Assembly (NCBI GenBank): GCA_903885795.1
Contig: CAISJV010000088.1
Location: forward strand, 1 to 64,000
Length of the DNA stretch: 64,000 bases
DNA from: an uncultured delta proteobacterium
GTDB taxonomy: Bacteria; Desulfobacterota; Syntrophia; Syntrophales; UBA8958
Direction of reading: 5' to 3'
Below, in pieces: positions 41,332-51,251 of the stretch. Position numbers and translations under genes: made by a program. The notes below the pieces were generated by a model. It saw nothing but the letters and a program-made list of their open reading frames with translations. It was not told the origin of the DNA and made no database searches. Numbering within the stretch: the first letter of the stretch is position 1; each line of letters begins with the position of its first letter.

Positions 41332-42582
41332 TTGAAGACCGGCATTATCACCATTGGCAACGAATTAACGAGTGGTGGCATCCAGGATACCAATACCGCC
41401 TTTATTGCCCGTCAGTTTCATCTTCAGGGTTGGCAGGTTGCGGCAACCATGTCTGTAGGAGATGACGAAGTTATGATCAAGGAGGCCCTTGATTTCGTTC
41501 TGCCCTTGACGGATGCCGTTGTCATTACCGGTGGTCTTGGCCCGACGGCCGACGATATTACGACTGTTGCTGTGGCCAAGGCTTTTAACTTGCCGCTGTA
41601 TACTGACGAAGATATTTTGAATCATATCAAGGCGATCTTTTCCAGGTACGGTTTGAAATGGACCGAGAATAACGCCAAACAGGCGGTGTTTCCCCAGGGA
41701 GCTCAAATCCTTGATAATCCAGCGGGAACGGCTGCCGGTTTTTCCCTGCGGGTCCACGGAAAGGTCCTTGCCGTTATTCCTGGCGTCCCCGTTGAGGTAA
41801 AAAAAATGTTTCCCGAAGTCGTCCTTCCCCTCCTTTGCCGTTCTTTTCCCGAGGAATCGCGGTATCTGGCGGTCCGGACCCTGAAGCTCTTCGGCCTCTC
41901 CGAAGCGGCGGTGGACCAGGCAATAGCCGGGATAGATCTGTCGGGTGTCGGCATCGGTTTCTACCCCCGTTTCCCGGAGAATCATCTCGTCCTGTCCGCG
42001 AGAGATGCAGGGGAGGCTGCGGCCTGGTTAAGGGTTAAAAAATCAGCGGAGGAGATCCACAAGCGCCTCGGTTCGTATATCTTTGCCTATGACGAAGAAA
42101 CCCTGGAAGGCGTCGTGGCAGGATTGCTCAAAGAAAAGGGACTTACGGTTTCCGTTGCCGAATCCTGCACCGGCGGGTTGATTACCGACCGCCTGACGGA
42201 TATCCCGGGCAGCTCCATCTATCTGGAGCGGGGCCTTGTGACCTACAGCAACAGATCAAAAACGGACCTCCTCGGGGTTCCGGTAGAAGTCCTCCAAAAG
42301 CACGGCGCCGTCAGTGAAGAGACGGCCCGTCTCATGGCGGAAGGGGTACGGAGGCTTGCCGGTTCAGATCTTGGACTTGCGACCACGGGAATTGCGGGGC
42401 CTGACGGGGGCTCGGAGGCCAAGCCGGTGGGGACTGTCTTCATCGCCCTTGCCGATGGCGTGGAAACTAGCTGCCGAAAGTTCTCTTACCGCTGGAATCG
42501 CCGCCGTGTCAAAATCATTGCCTCTCAGGCAGCGCTGATCATGCTGAAGCGATACCTGACCGGGGAGATGAACCATGAGTGA
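41332..42582 (+). CDS. cinA: CinA-like protein, nicotinamide-nucleotide amidase
   Basis: A 416-residue protein. The N-terminal MoaB/molybdopterin-binding-like domain (GIITIGNELTSGGIQDTNT, VVITGGLGPTADDITT) hydrolyses ADP-ribose-type compounds; the C-terminal PncC domain (LTVSVAESCTGGLITDRLTDIPGSSIYL, ATTGIAGPDGG) deamidates nicotinamide mononucleotide in NAD recycling. Start is TTG 41332 after AGGGGGA. It is the usual neighbour of recA. Confidence 0.92.
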   Translation: MKTGIITIGNELTSGGIQDTNTAFIARQFHLQGWQVAATMSVGDDEVMIKEALDFVLPLTDAVVITGGLGPTADDITTVAVAKAFNLPLYTDEDILNHIKAIFSRYGLKWTENNAKQAVFPQGAQILDNPAGTAAGFSLRVHGKVLAVIPGVPVEVKKMFPEVVLPLLCRSFPEESRYLAVRTLKLFGLSEAAVDQAIAGIDLSGVGIGFYPRFPENHLVLSARDAGEAAAWLRVKKSAEEIHKRLGSYIFAYDEETLEGVVAGLLKEKGLTVSVAESCTGGLITDRLTDIPGSSIYLERGLVTYSNRSKTDLLGVPVEVLQKHGAVSEETARLMAEGVRRLAGSDLGLATTGIAGPDGGSEAKPVGTVFIALADGVETSCRKFSYRWNRRRVKIIASQAALIMLKRYLTGEMNHE

Positions 42583-43156
42583 AAACAAAAACATCCGCGC
42601 CTTTCTGGCCATCGATCTTCCGGCGGTTGTTCTTGAAAATATCCAAGCAATTCAAAACAGTTTTAAAAAAAACATCCAGGGTGTGATTCGCTGGGTACGG
42701 CCGGAAGGGATTCATCTGACCTTAAAGTTTTTCGGGGACATATCGGCGCAGGACATAGAAAATATTTCCGAGGTTATTGCCAAAAGGATGACCGATGTCC
42801 CGCCGTTTTCTCTGGAGATCATTGGTCTGGGGGCGTTCCCGGACGTGACCCGGCCCCGGGTCATTTGGATGGGAATAACCGGGCAACTCGGCCCCCTGCT
42901 ATCTCTGCAGAAAGACCTGGAAGGTGAATTCTCTCTTCTGGGTTTTCCGAAAGAGGACCGGCCCTTCCGGGCGCATTTAACCGTAGGACGGGTCAAGGTT
43001 ACCAAAGGAATTATCGGCCTCGCACCGGCCGTCGAGGCAGGGTGCAATCTGACGGCTGGAAATTTTACGGGTGGTGAGGTAACATTGTTCCAAAGCAGCC
43101 TGTCGCCACTGGGGGCGATATACACAAAGCTTGCAACGTTTCCTTTCCGAGTGTAA
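42575..43156 (+). CDS. thpR: RNA 2',3'-cyclic phosphodiesterase
   Basis: A 193-residue 2H phosphoesterase. The two HxTx motifs are IHLTLKFFGD (about residue 48) and AHLTVGRVK (about residue 131). It opens 2',3'-cyclic phosphates at RNA ends (formerly called 2'-5' RNA ligase). It overlaps cinA by 8 bases and precedes recA by 62. Confidence 0.9.
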   Translation: MSENKNIRAFLAIDLPAVVLENIQAIQNSFKKNIQGVIRWVRPEGIHLTLKFFGDISAQDIENISEVIAKRMTDVPPFSLEIIGLGAFPDVTRPRVIWMGITGQLGPLLSLQKDLEGEFSLLGFPKEDRPFRAHLTVGRVKVTKGIIGLAPAVEAGCNLTAGNFTGGEVTLFQSSLSPLGAIYTKLATFPFRV

Positions 43157-43218
43157 TGGACCTCATTGGGGAACGTTATTAATTACAGACAATTACTTAT
43201 CAAAGAAGGAGGTTCACG

Positions 43219-44229
43219 ATGGGGGTAGATATGGACAGAAACAAGGCCGTTGATCTGGCCATTAGCCAAATCGAACGACAGTTTGGAAAAGGGGCCATTA
43301 TGAGGCTTGGCGGTACGGAGAAAATCGATGTACCGGTGATCTCTACGGGGACTCTCAGTCTTGATATTGCCCTTGGGGTCGGGGGTGTGCCGCGCGGCCG
43401 GATTATCGAGATATATGGTCCCGAATCGGGCGGCAAAACGACGTTAGCCCTCCACATCGTGGCCGAGGCCCAGAGACAGAACGGTTTGGCGGCCTTCATC
43501 GATGCAGAGCACGCCCTGGATGTGACCTATGCCCGGAAAATCGGTGTCAATACCGATGAGCTTCTGATTGCACAGCCGGACTCAGGAGAGCAGGCCCTGG
43601 AGATCACCGAAACATTGGTGAGGAGCGGCGCCCTCGATGTCCTCGTAGTAGATTCAGTTGCCGCCCTTGTGCCCCGGGCGGAGCTGGAAGGGGAGATGGG
43701 AGACGCCCAGATGGGCCTTCAGGCGCGGCTCATGTCTCAGGCGCTCAGGAAGCTGACTGCCAGTATCAGTAAATCGAGAACAACCGTTATTTTCATCAAC
43801 CAGTTACGCATGAAGATAGGTGTTTTCTTTGGCAACCCCGAAACCACGACCGGGGGCAACGCCCTAAAGTTTTACGCTTCCATGCGCCTCGATATCAGGA
43901 AGGTCACTTCCATCAAGCAGGGACAGGATGTCATCGGCATGCGCACCCGTGTCAAGGTAGTTAAAAACAAGGTTGCCCCGCCATTTCGAGAGACCGAATT
44001 CGACATCATCTTTGGCGAGGGAATTTCCCGGGAGGGAGATCTCCTTGATCTGGCTGCGGAAAACGCCATTATCGAAAAGAGCGGCGCCTGGTATTCCTAC
44101 AAGGGAGATCGCCTGGGACAGGGGAGGGACAATACGCGGATTTTTCTGAAAGAGCACCCCGAAATTCTTAAGGAGATAGAGGCAGGGGTGCTGGACAAGT
44201 TTGGACTGAAGCCCGCAATCCAGGGATGA
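43219..44229 (+). CDS. recA: recombinase RecA
   Basis: A 336-residue RecA. Walker [10 protein letters not shown], the catalytic Glu region in EHALD, Walker [14 protein letters not shown]1 and L2 loops ([38 protein letters not shown]) are all present. It forms filaments on single-stranded DNA for strand exchange and SOS induction. AAGGAGG at 43206-43212 is its ribosome site. The C-terminal acidic tail is short. No clear SOS box was found upstream, so control by LexA is uncertain. Confidence 0.97.
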   Translation: MGVDMDRNKAVDLAISQIERQFGKGAIMRLGGTEKIDVPVISTGTLSLDIALGVGGVPRGRIIEIYGPESGGKTTLALHIVAEAQRQNGLAAFIDAEHALDVTYARKIGVNTDELLIAQPDSGEQALEITETLVRSGALDVLVVDSVAALVPRAELEGEMGDAQMGLQARLMSQALRKLTASISKSRTTVIFINQLRMKIGVFFGNPETTTGGNALKFYASMRLDIRKVTSIKQGQDVIGMRTRVKVVKNKVAPPFRETEFDIIFGEGISREGDLLDLAAENAIIEKSGAWYSYKGDRLGQGRDNTRIFLKEHPEILKEIEAGVLDKFGLKPAIQG

Positions 44230-44256
44230 TGAACTCATAAAAAGTCAAAAATATGA

Positions 44257-44389
44257 TCATAATAGACGGCTTCGTAAAAAGATTCGCAGGCAAGGCGCGC
44301 AAATCCTGAAGAATGAGGCGTACTTGTCGTACGCCGTAGTGATGAAGGATGCAGCGCAACGCAGCATCCGGACTTTTTACGAAGCCGTC
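44257..44389. repeat. hairpin-ended 131-bp repeat, copy 2
   Basis: Second copy of the repeat at 37408-37538. Its ends are perfect 17-bp inverted repeats, GACGGCTTCGTAAAAAG (44265-44281) and CTTTTTACGAAGCCGTC (44373-44389). It sits between recA and recX, where it could end or weaken transcription into recX. Confidence 0.87.
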
Positions 44390-44406
44390 AGGAATGATGT
44401 GGATCT

Positions 44407-44904
44407 ATGGAGGAATGTCCGGAGCTTAACAAGGCGAAAAAAATCTGCTGGCGACTCCTATCCCTGAGGGATCACGGGGAACGGGAGCTGGCAGGGAAAC
44501 TGAAAAATAAAGGGGTTGAAGTCGAGATTATTGCAGAGGCGATTGATTATTTTCGCGAACTGGGGTATTTGAACGACCAGGTCTTTGCATCAAATCAGGT
44601 GCGGCGGCTGGCGACGGGAAAGGGATACGGGAATCGTAAGATCGCCTCTTTCCTCCTTGAAAAAGGAATTTCCGAAGACATTGTAGGGGAAGCGATCACC
44701 ACCGTCAGACAAGAGTGGAGCGAAGCCCAGGCATTAACATCTTTGATCAGAAAGAAAAGACCAAACGGGAACATTCGGGACGATCTGAAAGGGAAGCAAC
44801 GGCTTGTCCGCTATCTCATGGGCAAGGGATTTCCCCTGGGGTTGATTTTCGAGATGATTAACCGATCGGAGGAGGAAGACGGGCATGACGATGACAGCAA
44901 GTGA
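44407..44904 (+). CDS. recX: regulatory protein RecX
   Basis: A 165-residue RecX made of three-helix repeats (CWRLLSLRDHGERELAGKLKNKGV...AIDYFRELGYLNDQVFA...). It binds and caps RecA filaments. It has no strong ribosome site, and a hairpin repeat separates it from recA. Its end overlaps the start of alaS by 20 bases. Confidence 0.9.
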   Translation: MEECPELNKAKKICWRLLSLRDHGERELAGKLKNKGVEVEIIAEAIDYFRELGYLNDQVFASNQVRRLATGKGYGNRKIASFLLEKGISEDIVGEAITTVRQEWSEAQALTSLIRKKRPNGNIRDDLKGKQRLVRYLMGKGFPLGLIFEMINRSEEEDGHDDDSK

Positions 44905-47521
44905 AATCAGGGATAAATTTTTGAAATTTTTCGAGGCCCACGGACATACCATCGTTCCGAGCTCCAGCCTTATCCCTAAGGACGATCCGACCCTTTTATT
45001 TACAAATTCGGGGATGGTACAGTTCAAGGACTGTTTTCTGGGTCTGGAGGACCGAGGCTACACGCGGGCGACAAGCTCACAGAAGTCGGTCCGGGCCGGG
45101 GGTAAGCACAACGATCTGGAAAATGTCGGTTATACGGCCCGTCACCATACTTTCTTCGAGATGCTGGGAAATTTTTCCTTTGGCGACTATTTCAAGAAGG
45201 AGTCCATCGCCTGGGGTTGGGAGTTTCTGATTGAGAAAATGGGTCTTCCCAAAGAGAAGCTCTGGATAACGGTTTACGAGGACGACGATGAGGCTTTCGA
45301 GATCTGGAACAAAGAGATGGGGGTCCCGGCAGAGCGTATCGTCCGGATGGGGATGGAAAGTAATTTCTGGATGATGGGCGAGACCGGCCCCTGCGGTCCC
45401 TGTTCGGAGATCCTCTATGATCAGGGCTCGTCTGTAGGTTGCGGCCGTCCGGAATGCTCCGTTGAGTGCGACTGCGACCGCCACCTCGAGATCTGGAATC
45501 ATGTCTTCACCCAGTTTGATCGGGATAAGGATGGAAATTTTAATCCCCTTCCGAAGCCGAATATAGATACGGGGATGGGACTTGAGCGTCTGGCTGCCAT
45601 TGTTCAGGGTGTGCAGAGCAACTACGATACGGATCTGTTTACCCCGATTATTCAAGGGATTGCCAGGATCAGCGGTCGTGTTTATGGAACCAACGCGGAG
45701 GCGGATGCGTCTATGCGGGTTATTGCCGATCATAGCCGGGCCGTCACCTTTCTGATTGGCGACGGCGTTATGCCCAGCAATGAGGGTCGGGGTTACGTTC
45801 TCCGGCGGATCCTTCGCCGGGCGGCCAGGCACGGGAAACTTCTTGGTCTCGACCGGCCCTTCCTGCACGATGTTGTTTCCATTGTGGTTGATACAATGAA
45901 GGATGCCTATCCGGATCTTATCGAAAAAGAATCATATATCCGCAAGGTCATGGTCAATGAAGAGCAGCGCTTCATTGAAACTCTGGATACGGGGCTGCGG
46001 ATCTTGAGTGAGGAAGTGGCCATCCTCAGGAATAAGGGTGAAAAAATTATCCCCGGCGAGGTTGTCTTCAAGCTCTATGACACCTTCGGTTTCCCCGTGG
46101 ACCTGACGGCGGATATTGTCCGCAAGGACGGCCTTTCTCTTGATATGGAGGGCTTTGATAAGGCCATGGAAGCTCAACGGGAAAAGGCGCGGGAATCCTG
46201 GAAAGGGAGCGGCGAGCAGGCATTTGCCGACAGCTATAAAAGGCTTTCCGTCCGGGGTATTGCCACGACGTTCATCGGTTATCACGGCATTACGGAAGCT
46301 ACGGCAAGGGTCACGGCAATTCTGAAGAAAGACACCGAAGTGGATGAGGTTTCAGCGGGGGATAACGCCGAAATCTTTCTGGACGAGACGCCATTCTACG
46401 GCGAGAAGGGTGGTCAGGTGGGAGATACGGGAGTTATCTCCGGCGATGGGTACCTCTTTGAGGTTTGGGATGCCCAATGTCCCACCGATACCCTGATCAC
46501 GCATATCGGCAAGATGAAGCAGGGAACCATCAGGGTCGGCGATGTCGTGACGCTTAAGGTGGACGAAGCTACCCGGCGGGCGACGGAGGCCCATCATTCC
46601 GGCACCCATGTCCTTAACGCCGCCCTGCTGAAGACGCTGGGCGATCATATCAAACAGGCGGGTTCGTCGGTAACGCCGGAGCGTCTCCGCTTTGACTTCA
46701 CCCACTTTGCCCGGATCGAGCCCGAGGAACTGGATAATATCGAAACCATTGCGAACGATTATATCCGCCGGAATGCCGATGTAAACACCCGGGTCCTTCC
46801 CAAGGAAGAGGCCATGAAAACAGGGGCGGCGGCAGTCTTTGATGAAAAATACAGCGACAATGTCCGGGTGGTGAAGATGGGCGATTTCAGCATGGAACTC
46901 TGTGGTGGAACCCATGTAACCCGGACTGGCGACATCGGCGCCCTAAAGGTTATCGGTGAATCGGCTGTGGCGGCGGGCGTCCGGAGAATCGAGGCCGTCA
47001 CCGGCGCCGAGGCCATTAAATACTTCAAAGCCGTTGAATCAGAGCTCAAGAAGGCGGCGGGTCTCCTCAGGGCCAATCCGATGGAACTGGCCGAACGAAT
47101 CGAGAAGATCCAGAAGCATCAGAAGGAACTGGAAAGAGAAATCGATACCCTCAAGGGAAAACTGGCGGCAAAGGATTCGGTGGATCTGATCAGCAAGGCC
47201 AAAGAAATTAAAGGGGTCAATGTGCTGACGGCTGTTGTTGAAGCCCCGGATGTGAAGACCCTGCGTGACTTCGGAGACAAGCTGCGCGATAAGATGCGCT
47301 CCGGTGTCATTCTCCTGGGCAGCGAGGTTGAAGGCAAGGCGATGCTCTTGTGCATGGTTACCAAGGATCTGGCAAGCCGGTACCACGCGGGAAACATCAT
47401 CAAGGCCGTGGCCCCGGTTGTGGGCGGCAGCGGCGGTGGCAGACCGGACATGGCCCAGGCGGGAGGACCGCATCCCGAGAACCTGGAGAAGGCATTAGCC
47501 AAACTGGAAGAGTTGATTTAG
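44885..47521 (+). CDS. alaS: alanyl-tRNA synthetase
   Basis: An 878-residue class II synthetase. Catalytic domain at the front (IRDKFLKFFEAHGH, FTNSGMVQFKDCFLG, ARHHTFFEMLGNFSFGDYFK), tRNA-binding middle part, editing domain with AHHSGTHVLNAAL and CGGTHVTRTGDI (zinc-site His and Cys) and a C-terminal DHHA1 domain ending GGSGGGRPDMAQAGG. ATG 44885 follows GGAGGAGG. It charges tRNA-Ala. A strong terminator lies 25 bases after the stop. Confidence 0.97.
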   Translation: MTMTASEIRDKFLKFFEAHGHTIVPSSSLIPKDDPTLLFTNSGMVQFKDCFLGLEDRGYTRATSSQKSVRAGGKHNDLENVGYTARHHTFFEMLGNFSFGDYFKKESIAWGWEFLIEKMGLPKEKLWITVYEDDDEAFEIWNKEMGVPAERIVRMGMESNFWMMGETGPCGPCSEILYDQGSSVGCGRPECSVECDCDRHLEIWNHVFTQFDRDKDGNFNPLPKPNIDTGMGLERLAAIVQGVQSNYDTDLFTPIIQGIARISGRVYGTNAEADASMRVIADHSRAVTFLIGDGVMPSNEGRGYVLRRILRRAARHGKLLGLDRPFLHDVVSIVVDTMKDAYPDLIEKESYIRKVMVNEEQRFIETLDTGLRILSEEVAILRNKGEKIIPGEVVFKLYDTFGFPVDLTADIVRKDGLSLDMEGFDKAMEAQREKARESWKGSGEQAFADSYKRLSVRGIATTFIGYHGITEATARVTAILKKDTEVDEVSAGDNAEIFLDETPFYGEKGGQVGDTGVISGDGYLFEVWDAQCPTDTLITHIGKMKQGTIRVGDVVTLKVDEATRRATEAHHSGTHVLNAALLKTLGDHIKQAGSSVTPERLRFDFTHFARIEPEELDNIETIANDYIRRNADVNTRVLPKEEAMKTGAAAVFDEKYSDNVRVVKMGDFSMELCGGTHVTRTGDIGALKVIGESAVAAGVRRIEAVTGAEAIKYFKAVESELKKAAGLLRANPMELAERIEKIQKHQKELEREIDTLKGKLAAKDSVDLISKAKEIKGVNVLTAVVEAPDVKTLRDFGDKLRDKMRSGVILLGSEVEGKAMLLCMVTKDLASRYHAGNIIKAVAPVVGGSGGGRPDMAQAGGPHPENLEKALAKLEELI

Positions 47522-47546
47522 AAGCAGAGCTGCTTCACTGAAAAAA

Positions 47547-47585
47547 GGGCGTATCCTCCATGGGAAGAATGGATACGCCCTTTTT
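47547..47585. terminator. intrinsic terminator after alaS
   Basis: GGGCGTATCC (47547-47556) and GGATACGCCC (47571-47580) form a perfect 10-bp stem, followed by TTTTT and preceded by AAAAAA. It can therefore act in both directions, for alaS and for the minus-strand gene at 47602. Confidence 0.93.
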
Positions 47586-47601
47586 ATGAAAATCAGATCA
47601 A

Positions 47602-48102
47602 TTATCTTCTATCCTGCTGTGTTGACATCCCGCCCGGTCCTGTTTGATAGAGCATCAGATCGGGTGTGTAAACGCGCACCTTGTTTCCCTCTCCCATCTG
47701 CGTGAAGGTCCGGGCCTTGAGGATGGAATACCAGATGCCGATCGGGTGCTTCTTGTCGTCATACATGATGAACCCATGCTGATATTCTCGATATTCCTGT
47801 GCCTTATCCTGCATGTGGATGATCATATCCCGAAAACTCTCGGGTGTCGGTTTAAAAGATTTCCAGAGGTTAGAATCAAGGACATACTGTTTCTTCAAGC
47901 CGATCAGGGCATTGGGATAAAGATCCGGACCGCTATAGTAATAATTCATCTCCGGATCGATTTTGAAGGTGTCGAAATCCTTTGTTACTTGGCCATCGGG
48001 ATAGATGTTTCCGTACCTGCCTCCCGAGAACCCCATCATGAATAATACCATGAACAAAATCAGTATCATTTTAGTTTTCCGCTGCCTATACATCATCTGC
48101 AT
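47602..48102 (-). CDS. exported protein of unknown function
   Basis: A 166-residue protein with a hydrophobic N-terminal segment (MILILFMVLFMMGFSGG, no lipobox Cys) and a mature region beginning GNIYPDGQVTKDFDTFKIDP and containing YYYSGPDLYPNALIGLKKQYVLD and GIWYSILKARTFTQMGE. I believe similar proteins occur in other deltaproteobacteria, but their role is unknown. It lies directly after the M16 peptidase gene on the same strand with a 19-base gap, so it may be its operon partner. ATG could also be at the internal Met codons (positions 4 or 12). Confidence 0.75.
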   Translation of the reverse strand: MQMMYRQRKTKMILILFMVLFMMGFSGGRYGNIYPDGQVTKDFDTFKIDPEMNYYYSGPDLYPNALIGLKKQYVLDSNLWKSFKPTPESFRDMIIHMQDKAQEYREYQHGFIMYDDKKHPIGIWYSILKARTFTQMGEGNKVRVYTPDLMLYQTGPGGMSTQQDRR

Positions 48103-48121
48103 TCCTCCTCATTTTTAGTTT

Positions 48122-51100
48122 CTATTCCAGAGATTCCAAAAGCAGTTTGTTGCCCTCCAAGGCAGTGTTCACACTCTGCAAATGTTCTTCTGAGCTGAAA
48201 ACGGCTATGGAACTTGATTCTCTTGATTTATCTAAAAAATATACTGATGCCTCCCCCAATTTCTTGATGGTCATTGTCAGGATTTCGTCCCGGAGGGTCT
48301 GCCGGTAGGCATCGGTCAGTCCTGATAAATGGCGGATCAAGGCTGTGTACCCCTTGTTGGATGGATCCATAGGTCGGTCCATTATAGCGATGGTTCCGAT
48401 GATGGCTTTATCCAGATCCTCCTGGGAGATGTTTTGCCGATTCAACGCCTTAGTGGCCTCATCGTACACCTTTAAGGTACGGAGAATGTGGGGATCCCGA
48501 TATGACAAAAACGAGAAGACGCCGACAATGGGATCATAGGAAGACATTCCCCCATATGCACCTCCCTGAACGCGGATGTTTTTGTAGAGATAGCCGTTAG
48601 ACAAATATTTTGATGCGATCATGAGAGCGGCCGTATCGCTGTGACCGTAGGATGGCGCCGGCATGGCGCGGGCCACATAGGACACCTGAGCCGGGATGAC
48701 GACCCCCCGGTCAACGGGTTCCAATCTTGGCGGCTTGATGTTCTCTGCAAGGCTGCCGGACGGGAATCTTTCGACGAGGGGAGCAAGGTTGTCGAATAAC
48801 GTTTTCAGTCCTCTTTCCTCTGCCGTCAGGTTGATGGTCAGTCTGTCTTTTCTGAAAACCTCCGTTTTAAGTCGCCCTAGTTTTTCTAAAAAAATCTCCC
48901 GATTACCGTCGAGTTCGTCCGCCATCTGCTTCAAGGAGCGGAGCTGTGTCTTGCCGTGCCACTGTTCGTCACGCCAGGCCGATACGGACAGGGACGAAGC
49001 TGCCAGACGGCGGGCAAAAAGATGGCCTGAGGGGACAATGGAAGCATGAAACCGGTTCTTCTTTTCCATCAGGAGATCCTGCATGCGGCGTTGATCCGTC
49101 AGGTCGCCCGCCCAGAGAAGATCGGACAGGATGTTAATTGCGTCTGGGATATTTCTGTCCAGGCTCTTGAGGCGAAAGATCATTTCCTGCCAGGACCTCC
49201 CTTGATTCATGGTCAAACCGGCATTGAGTGAGCACCTGATTCCTCCCGTTTTCAGGGCGATGCGCTTGGACATATCCTCATAACCCATCCCGGCGGCTCC
49301 CATCTGGGTGATAAATTTACCCAGGAGCGGAAGATATGGTTGCAGGTCATCAGGGATCGCGGAGATATCAAAGGCCAAATCCAGATAGGAGATGCCGTTG
49401 GTAAAAAGATCATGAGTCATCGCCTTGGTGTTGCCTACGGAGATACGTTTACCAGGGACATTTTCCGTCTTCCTGCCGATATCCGTAATTTTCAGCCTCG
49501 GCAAGGTCGCCACGGCGGCGGTTGGATCCGGTTCCGTCTGGAATGCTTTTAACTCCCGGACTTCCTGATGTATCCTTTCCTGTTCGTTTTTTGTCAGGGA
49601 ATCCTTGATCCCGGCCATCTTTTTCCTGAAGTCCCCTTCCCAGGTCTCCATGCAGGTCGGACTCGGTTCCATTACCGAGAGGATACGATGAGGGTTGTCA
49701 ATCAACCACTTCTGGATCAGTTCCTCAAAGAGCGACGGGTTTTTCTGCCACTTGCGGCGGATCATATCGATAAGGCCGGGGAAGTTCAAGCTATGGAGGG
49801 GATCTCCGTCATACATCCAGGTATGAAAGACGCGGTTCATGAGGACGATGCCATAGGGATAGTTCTGGCGTATAATTTCCCTTCCCCGAAACTCGATCTG
49901 ATGAAGGGTTCCCTCGATGAGCTCCTTGTCCACCCCTTCCCGGACCACCCTGGCCAGGGTGTCGAGGATCAGGGATTCAATGGCTTCTCCTTTTTGAACT
50001 TCCGTGCCCCGGAGGCCTACGGCGAATACCACCTGTTTGTAATCCCGCTCAAAACCCGTGACCGGCGAGAGATCCTGCCCCAGTCCGGAGTCAATGAGGG
50101 CCTTGCGCAATGCCCCGGCAGCGCTGCCCACGAGAACCCCGCTGATGACCTGAAGCAGAATCACCGTTTCTTCATCGGTGTTCTCCGTGAGCAACCAGGC
50201 CATATTGACAATTGCCTTGCCATGGGGATCGTCTTCCCTGCCGATGGGAAAGACGTCTTGAACCGCGCGCGGGGAGGACCATCTCTCCTGAGTGGGAATT
50301 GAAGAATCCAGTGGTATAGAACTAAAATCCTTCAGCATCTCCTGAAGAAACTGGAGGTGCTCCCCCGTGGGGATATCCCCGTAGATGAAGATCCGGGCGT
50401 TGCTTGGCGAATAGTAGGCCTGATGGAATTTCTTAAACTGCTCATAGGTCAGGTTGGGAATGTCAGCCGGGTTTCCCCCGGAGTCGAAACGATAGATGGT
50501 ATCGGGAAAGAGGTTTTCCTGAATGGCCTTGTACATAAGGTTATCGGGAGATGAATAGGCCCCCTTCATCTCGTTGTAGACGATCCCGGAGATGGTCAGA
50601 TTTTCTTGCTCGTCGGCATCGGCAGCCCATTCCAGGTGATGCCCCTCCTGGAGGAATGTCTCCCGGAGGAGCCGGGGTCGAAAGACCAGATCCGTATAAA
50701 CGCGGGCCAGATTGAAGAAATCGACTTTGACCTGGCTGGCAACGGGATAAATAGTTTTATCTGGATAGGTAAAGGCATTGATAAATGTCTGTAATGATCC
50801 CCTCAAGAGCTCATTGAAGGCGTCTTTTACAGGATATTTTTCCGAACCGGCAAGGACCGCATGCTCCAGAATGTGGGGGAGACCTGTGGAATCTGTGGGC
50901 GGTGTCCGGAAGGCTACGGCGTACAGATTTTCCCGGTCATCGCAATGCAGGTGCAGGACCTTTGCCCCGGTGACAACATGTTCCAGTTCATACGCTGTCA
51001 CACGGATCTCGGGAATCTGCTCAATCCGCTTTACGAAAAAACCAAGCCGTGTTTCACCGGCTCTCAACATTGCCGGCGGGCAAACATTTGCTGCTGACAT
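48122..51100 (-). CDS. M16 family zinc peptidase, PreP-like
   Basis: A 992-residue peptidase of the pitrilysin type. The inverted zinc site is HILEHAVLAGSEKYPVKDAF (HxxEH near residue 75), with the distal Glu in NEMKGAYSSPDNLMYKA; four similar-fold domains follow (about 270, 520, 760 and 1000 residues in). PreP enzymes degrade short peptides. ATG 51100, preceded on this strand by AAGGAGAAA, is favoured over a 12-codon longer frame. No signal peptide is seen, so it acts in the cytoplasm. Confidence 0.9.
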   Translation of the reverse strand: MSAANVCPPAMLRAGETRLGFFVKRIEQIPEIRVTAYELEHVVTGAKVLHLHCDDRENLYAVAFRTPPTDSTGLPHILEHAVLAGSEKYPVKDAFNELLRGSLQTFINAFTYPDKTIYPVASQVKVDFFNLARVYTDLVFRPRLLRETFLQEGHHLEWAADADEQENLTISGIVYNEMKGAYSSPDNLMYKAIQENLFPDTIYRFDSGGNPADIPNLTYEQFKKFHQAYYSPSNARIFIYGDIPTGEHLQFLQEMLKDFSSIPLDSSIPTQERWSSPRAVQDVFPIGREDDPHGKAIVNMAWLLTENTDEETVILLQVISGVLVGSAAGALRKALIDSGLGQDLSPVTGFERDYKQVVFAVGLRGTEVQKGEAIESLILDTLARVVREGVDKELIEGTLHQIEFRGREIIRQNYPYGIVLMNRVFHTWMYDGDPLHSLNFPGLIDMIRRKWQKNPSLFEELIQKWLIDNPHRILSVMEPSPTCMETWEGDFRKKMAGIKDSLTKNEQERIHQEVRELKAFQTEPDPTAAVATLPRLKITDIGRKTENVPGKRISVGNTKAMTHDLFTNGISYLDLAFDISAIPDDLQPYLPLLGKFITQMGAAGMGYEDMSKRIALKTGGIRCSLNAGLTMNQGRSWQEMIFRLKSLDRNIPDAINILSDLLWAGDLTDQRRMQDLLMEKKNRFHASIVPSGHLFARRLAASSLSVSAWRDEQWHGKTQLRSLKQMADELDGNREIFLEKLGRLKTEVFRKDRLTINLTAEERGLKTLFDNLAPLVERFPSGSLAENIKPPRLEPVDRGVVIPAQVSYVARAMPAPSYGHSDTAALMIASKYLSNGYLYKNIRVQGGAYGGMSSYDPIVGVFSFLSYRDPHILRTLKVYDEATKALNRQNISQEDLDKAIIGTIAIMDRPMDPSNKGYTALIRHLSGLTDAYRQTLRDEILTMTIKKLGEASVYFLDKSRESSSIAVFSSEEHLQSVNTALEGNKLLLESLE

Positions 51101-51251
51101 ATCTATTTTTCTCCTTAACGTACCAAAGGGCGCCATAGCGGCGACTGGTCAATTCTATACCGGAGATTGTGTTTCTCGTCAAATTTTCAATGCCGTCAGT
51201 TTCATTTCGCTGCTCTTGACAGGGCGCCGTTTTCCCGTGTAGGAAGGAATT

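Noticed and set aside
43157-43218. SOS box before recA
   Set aside because: No interrupted palindrome of the usual LexA forms was found in the 62-base gap.
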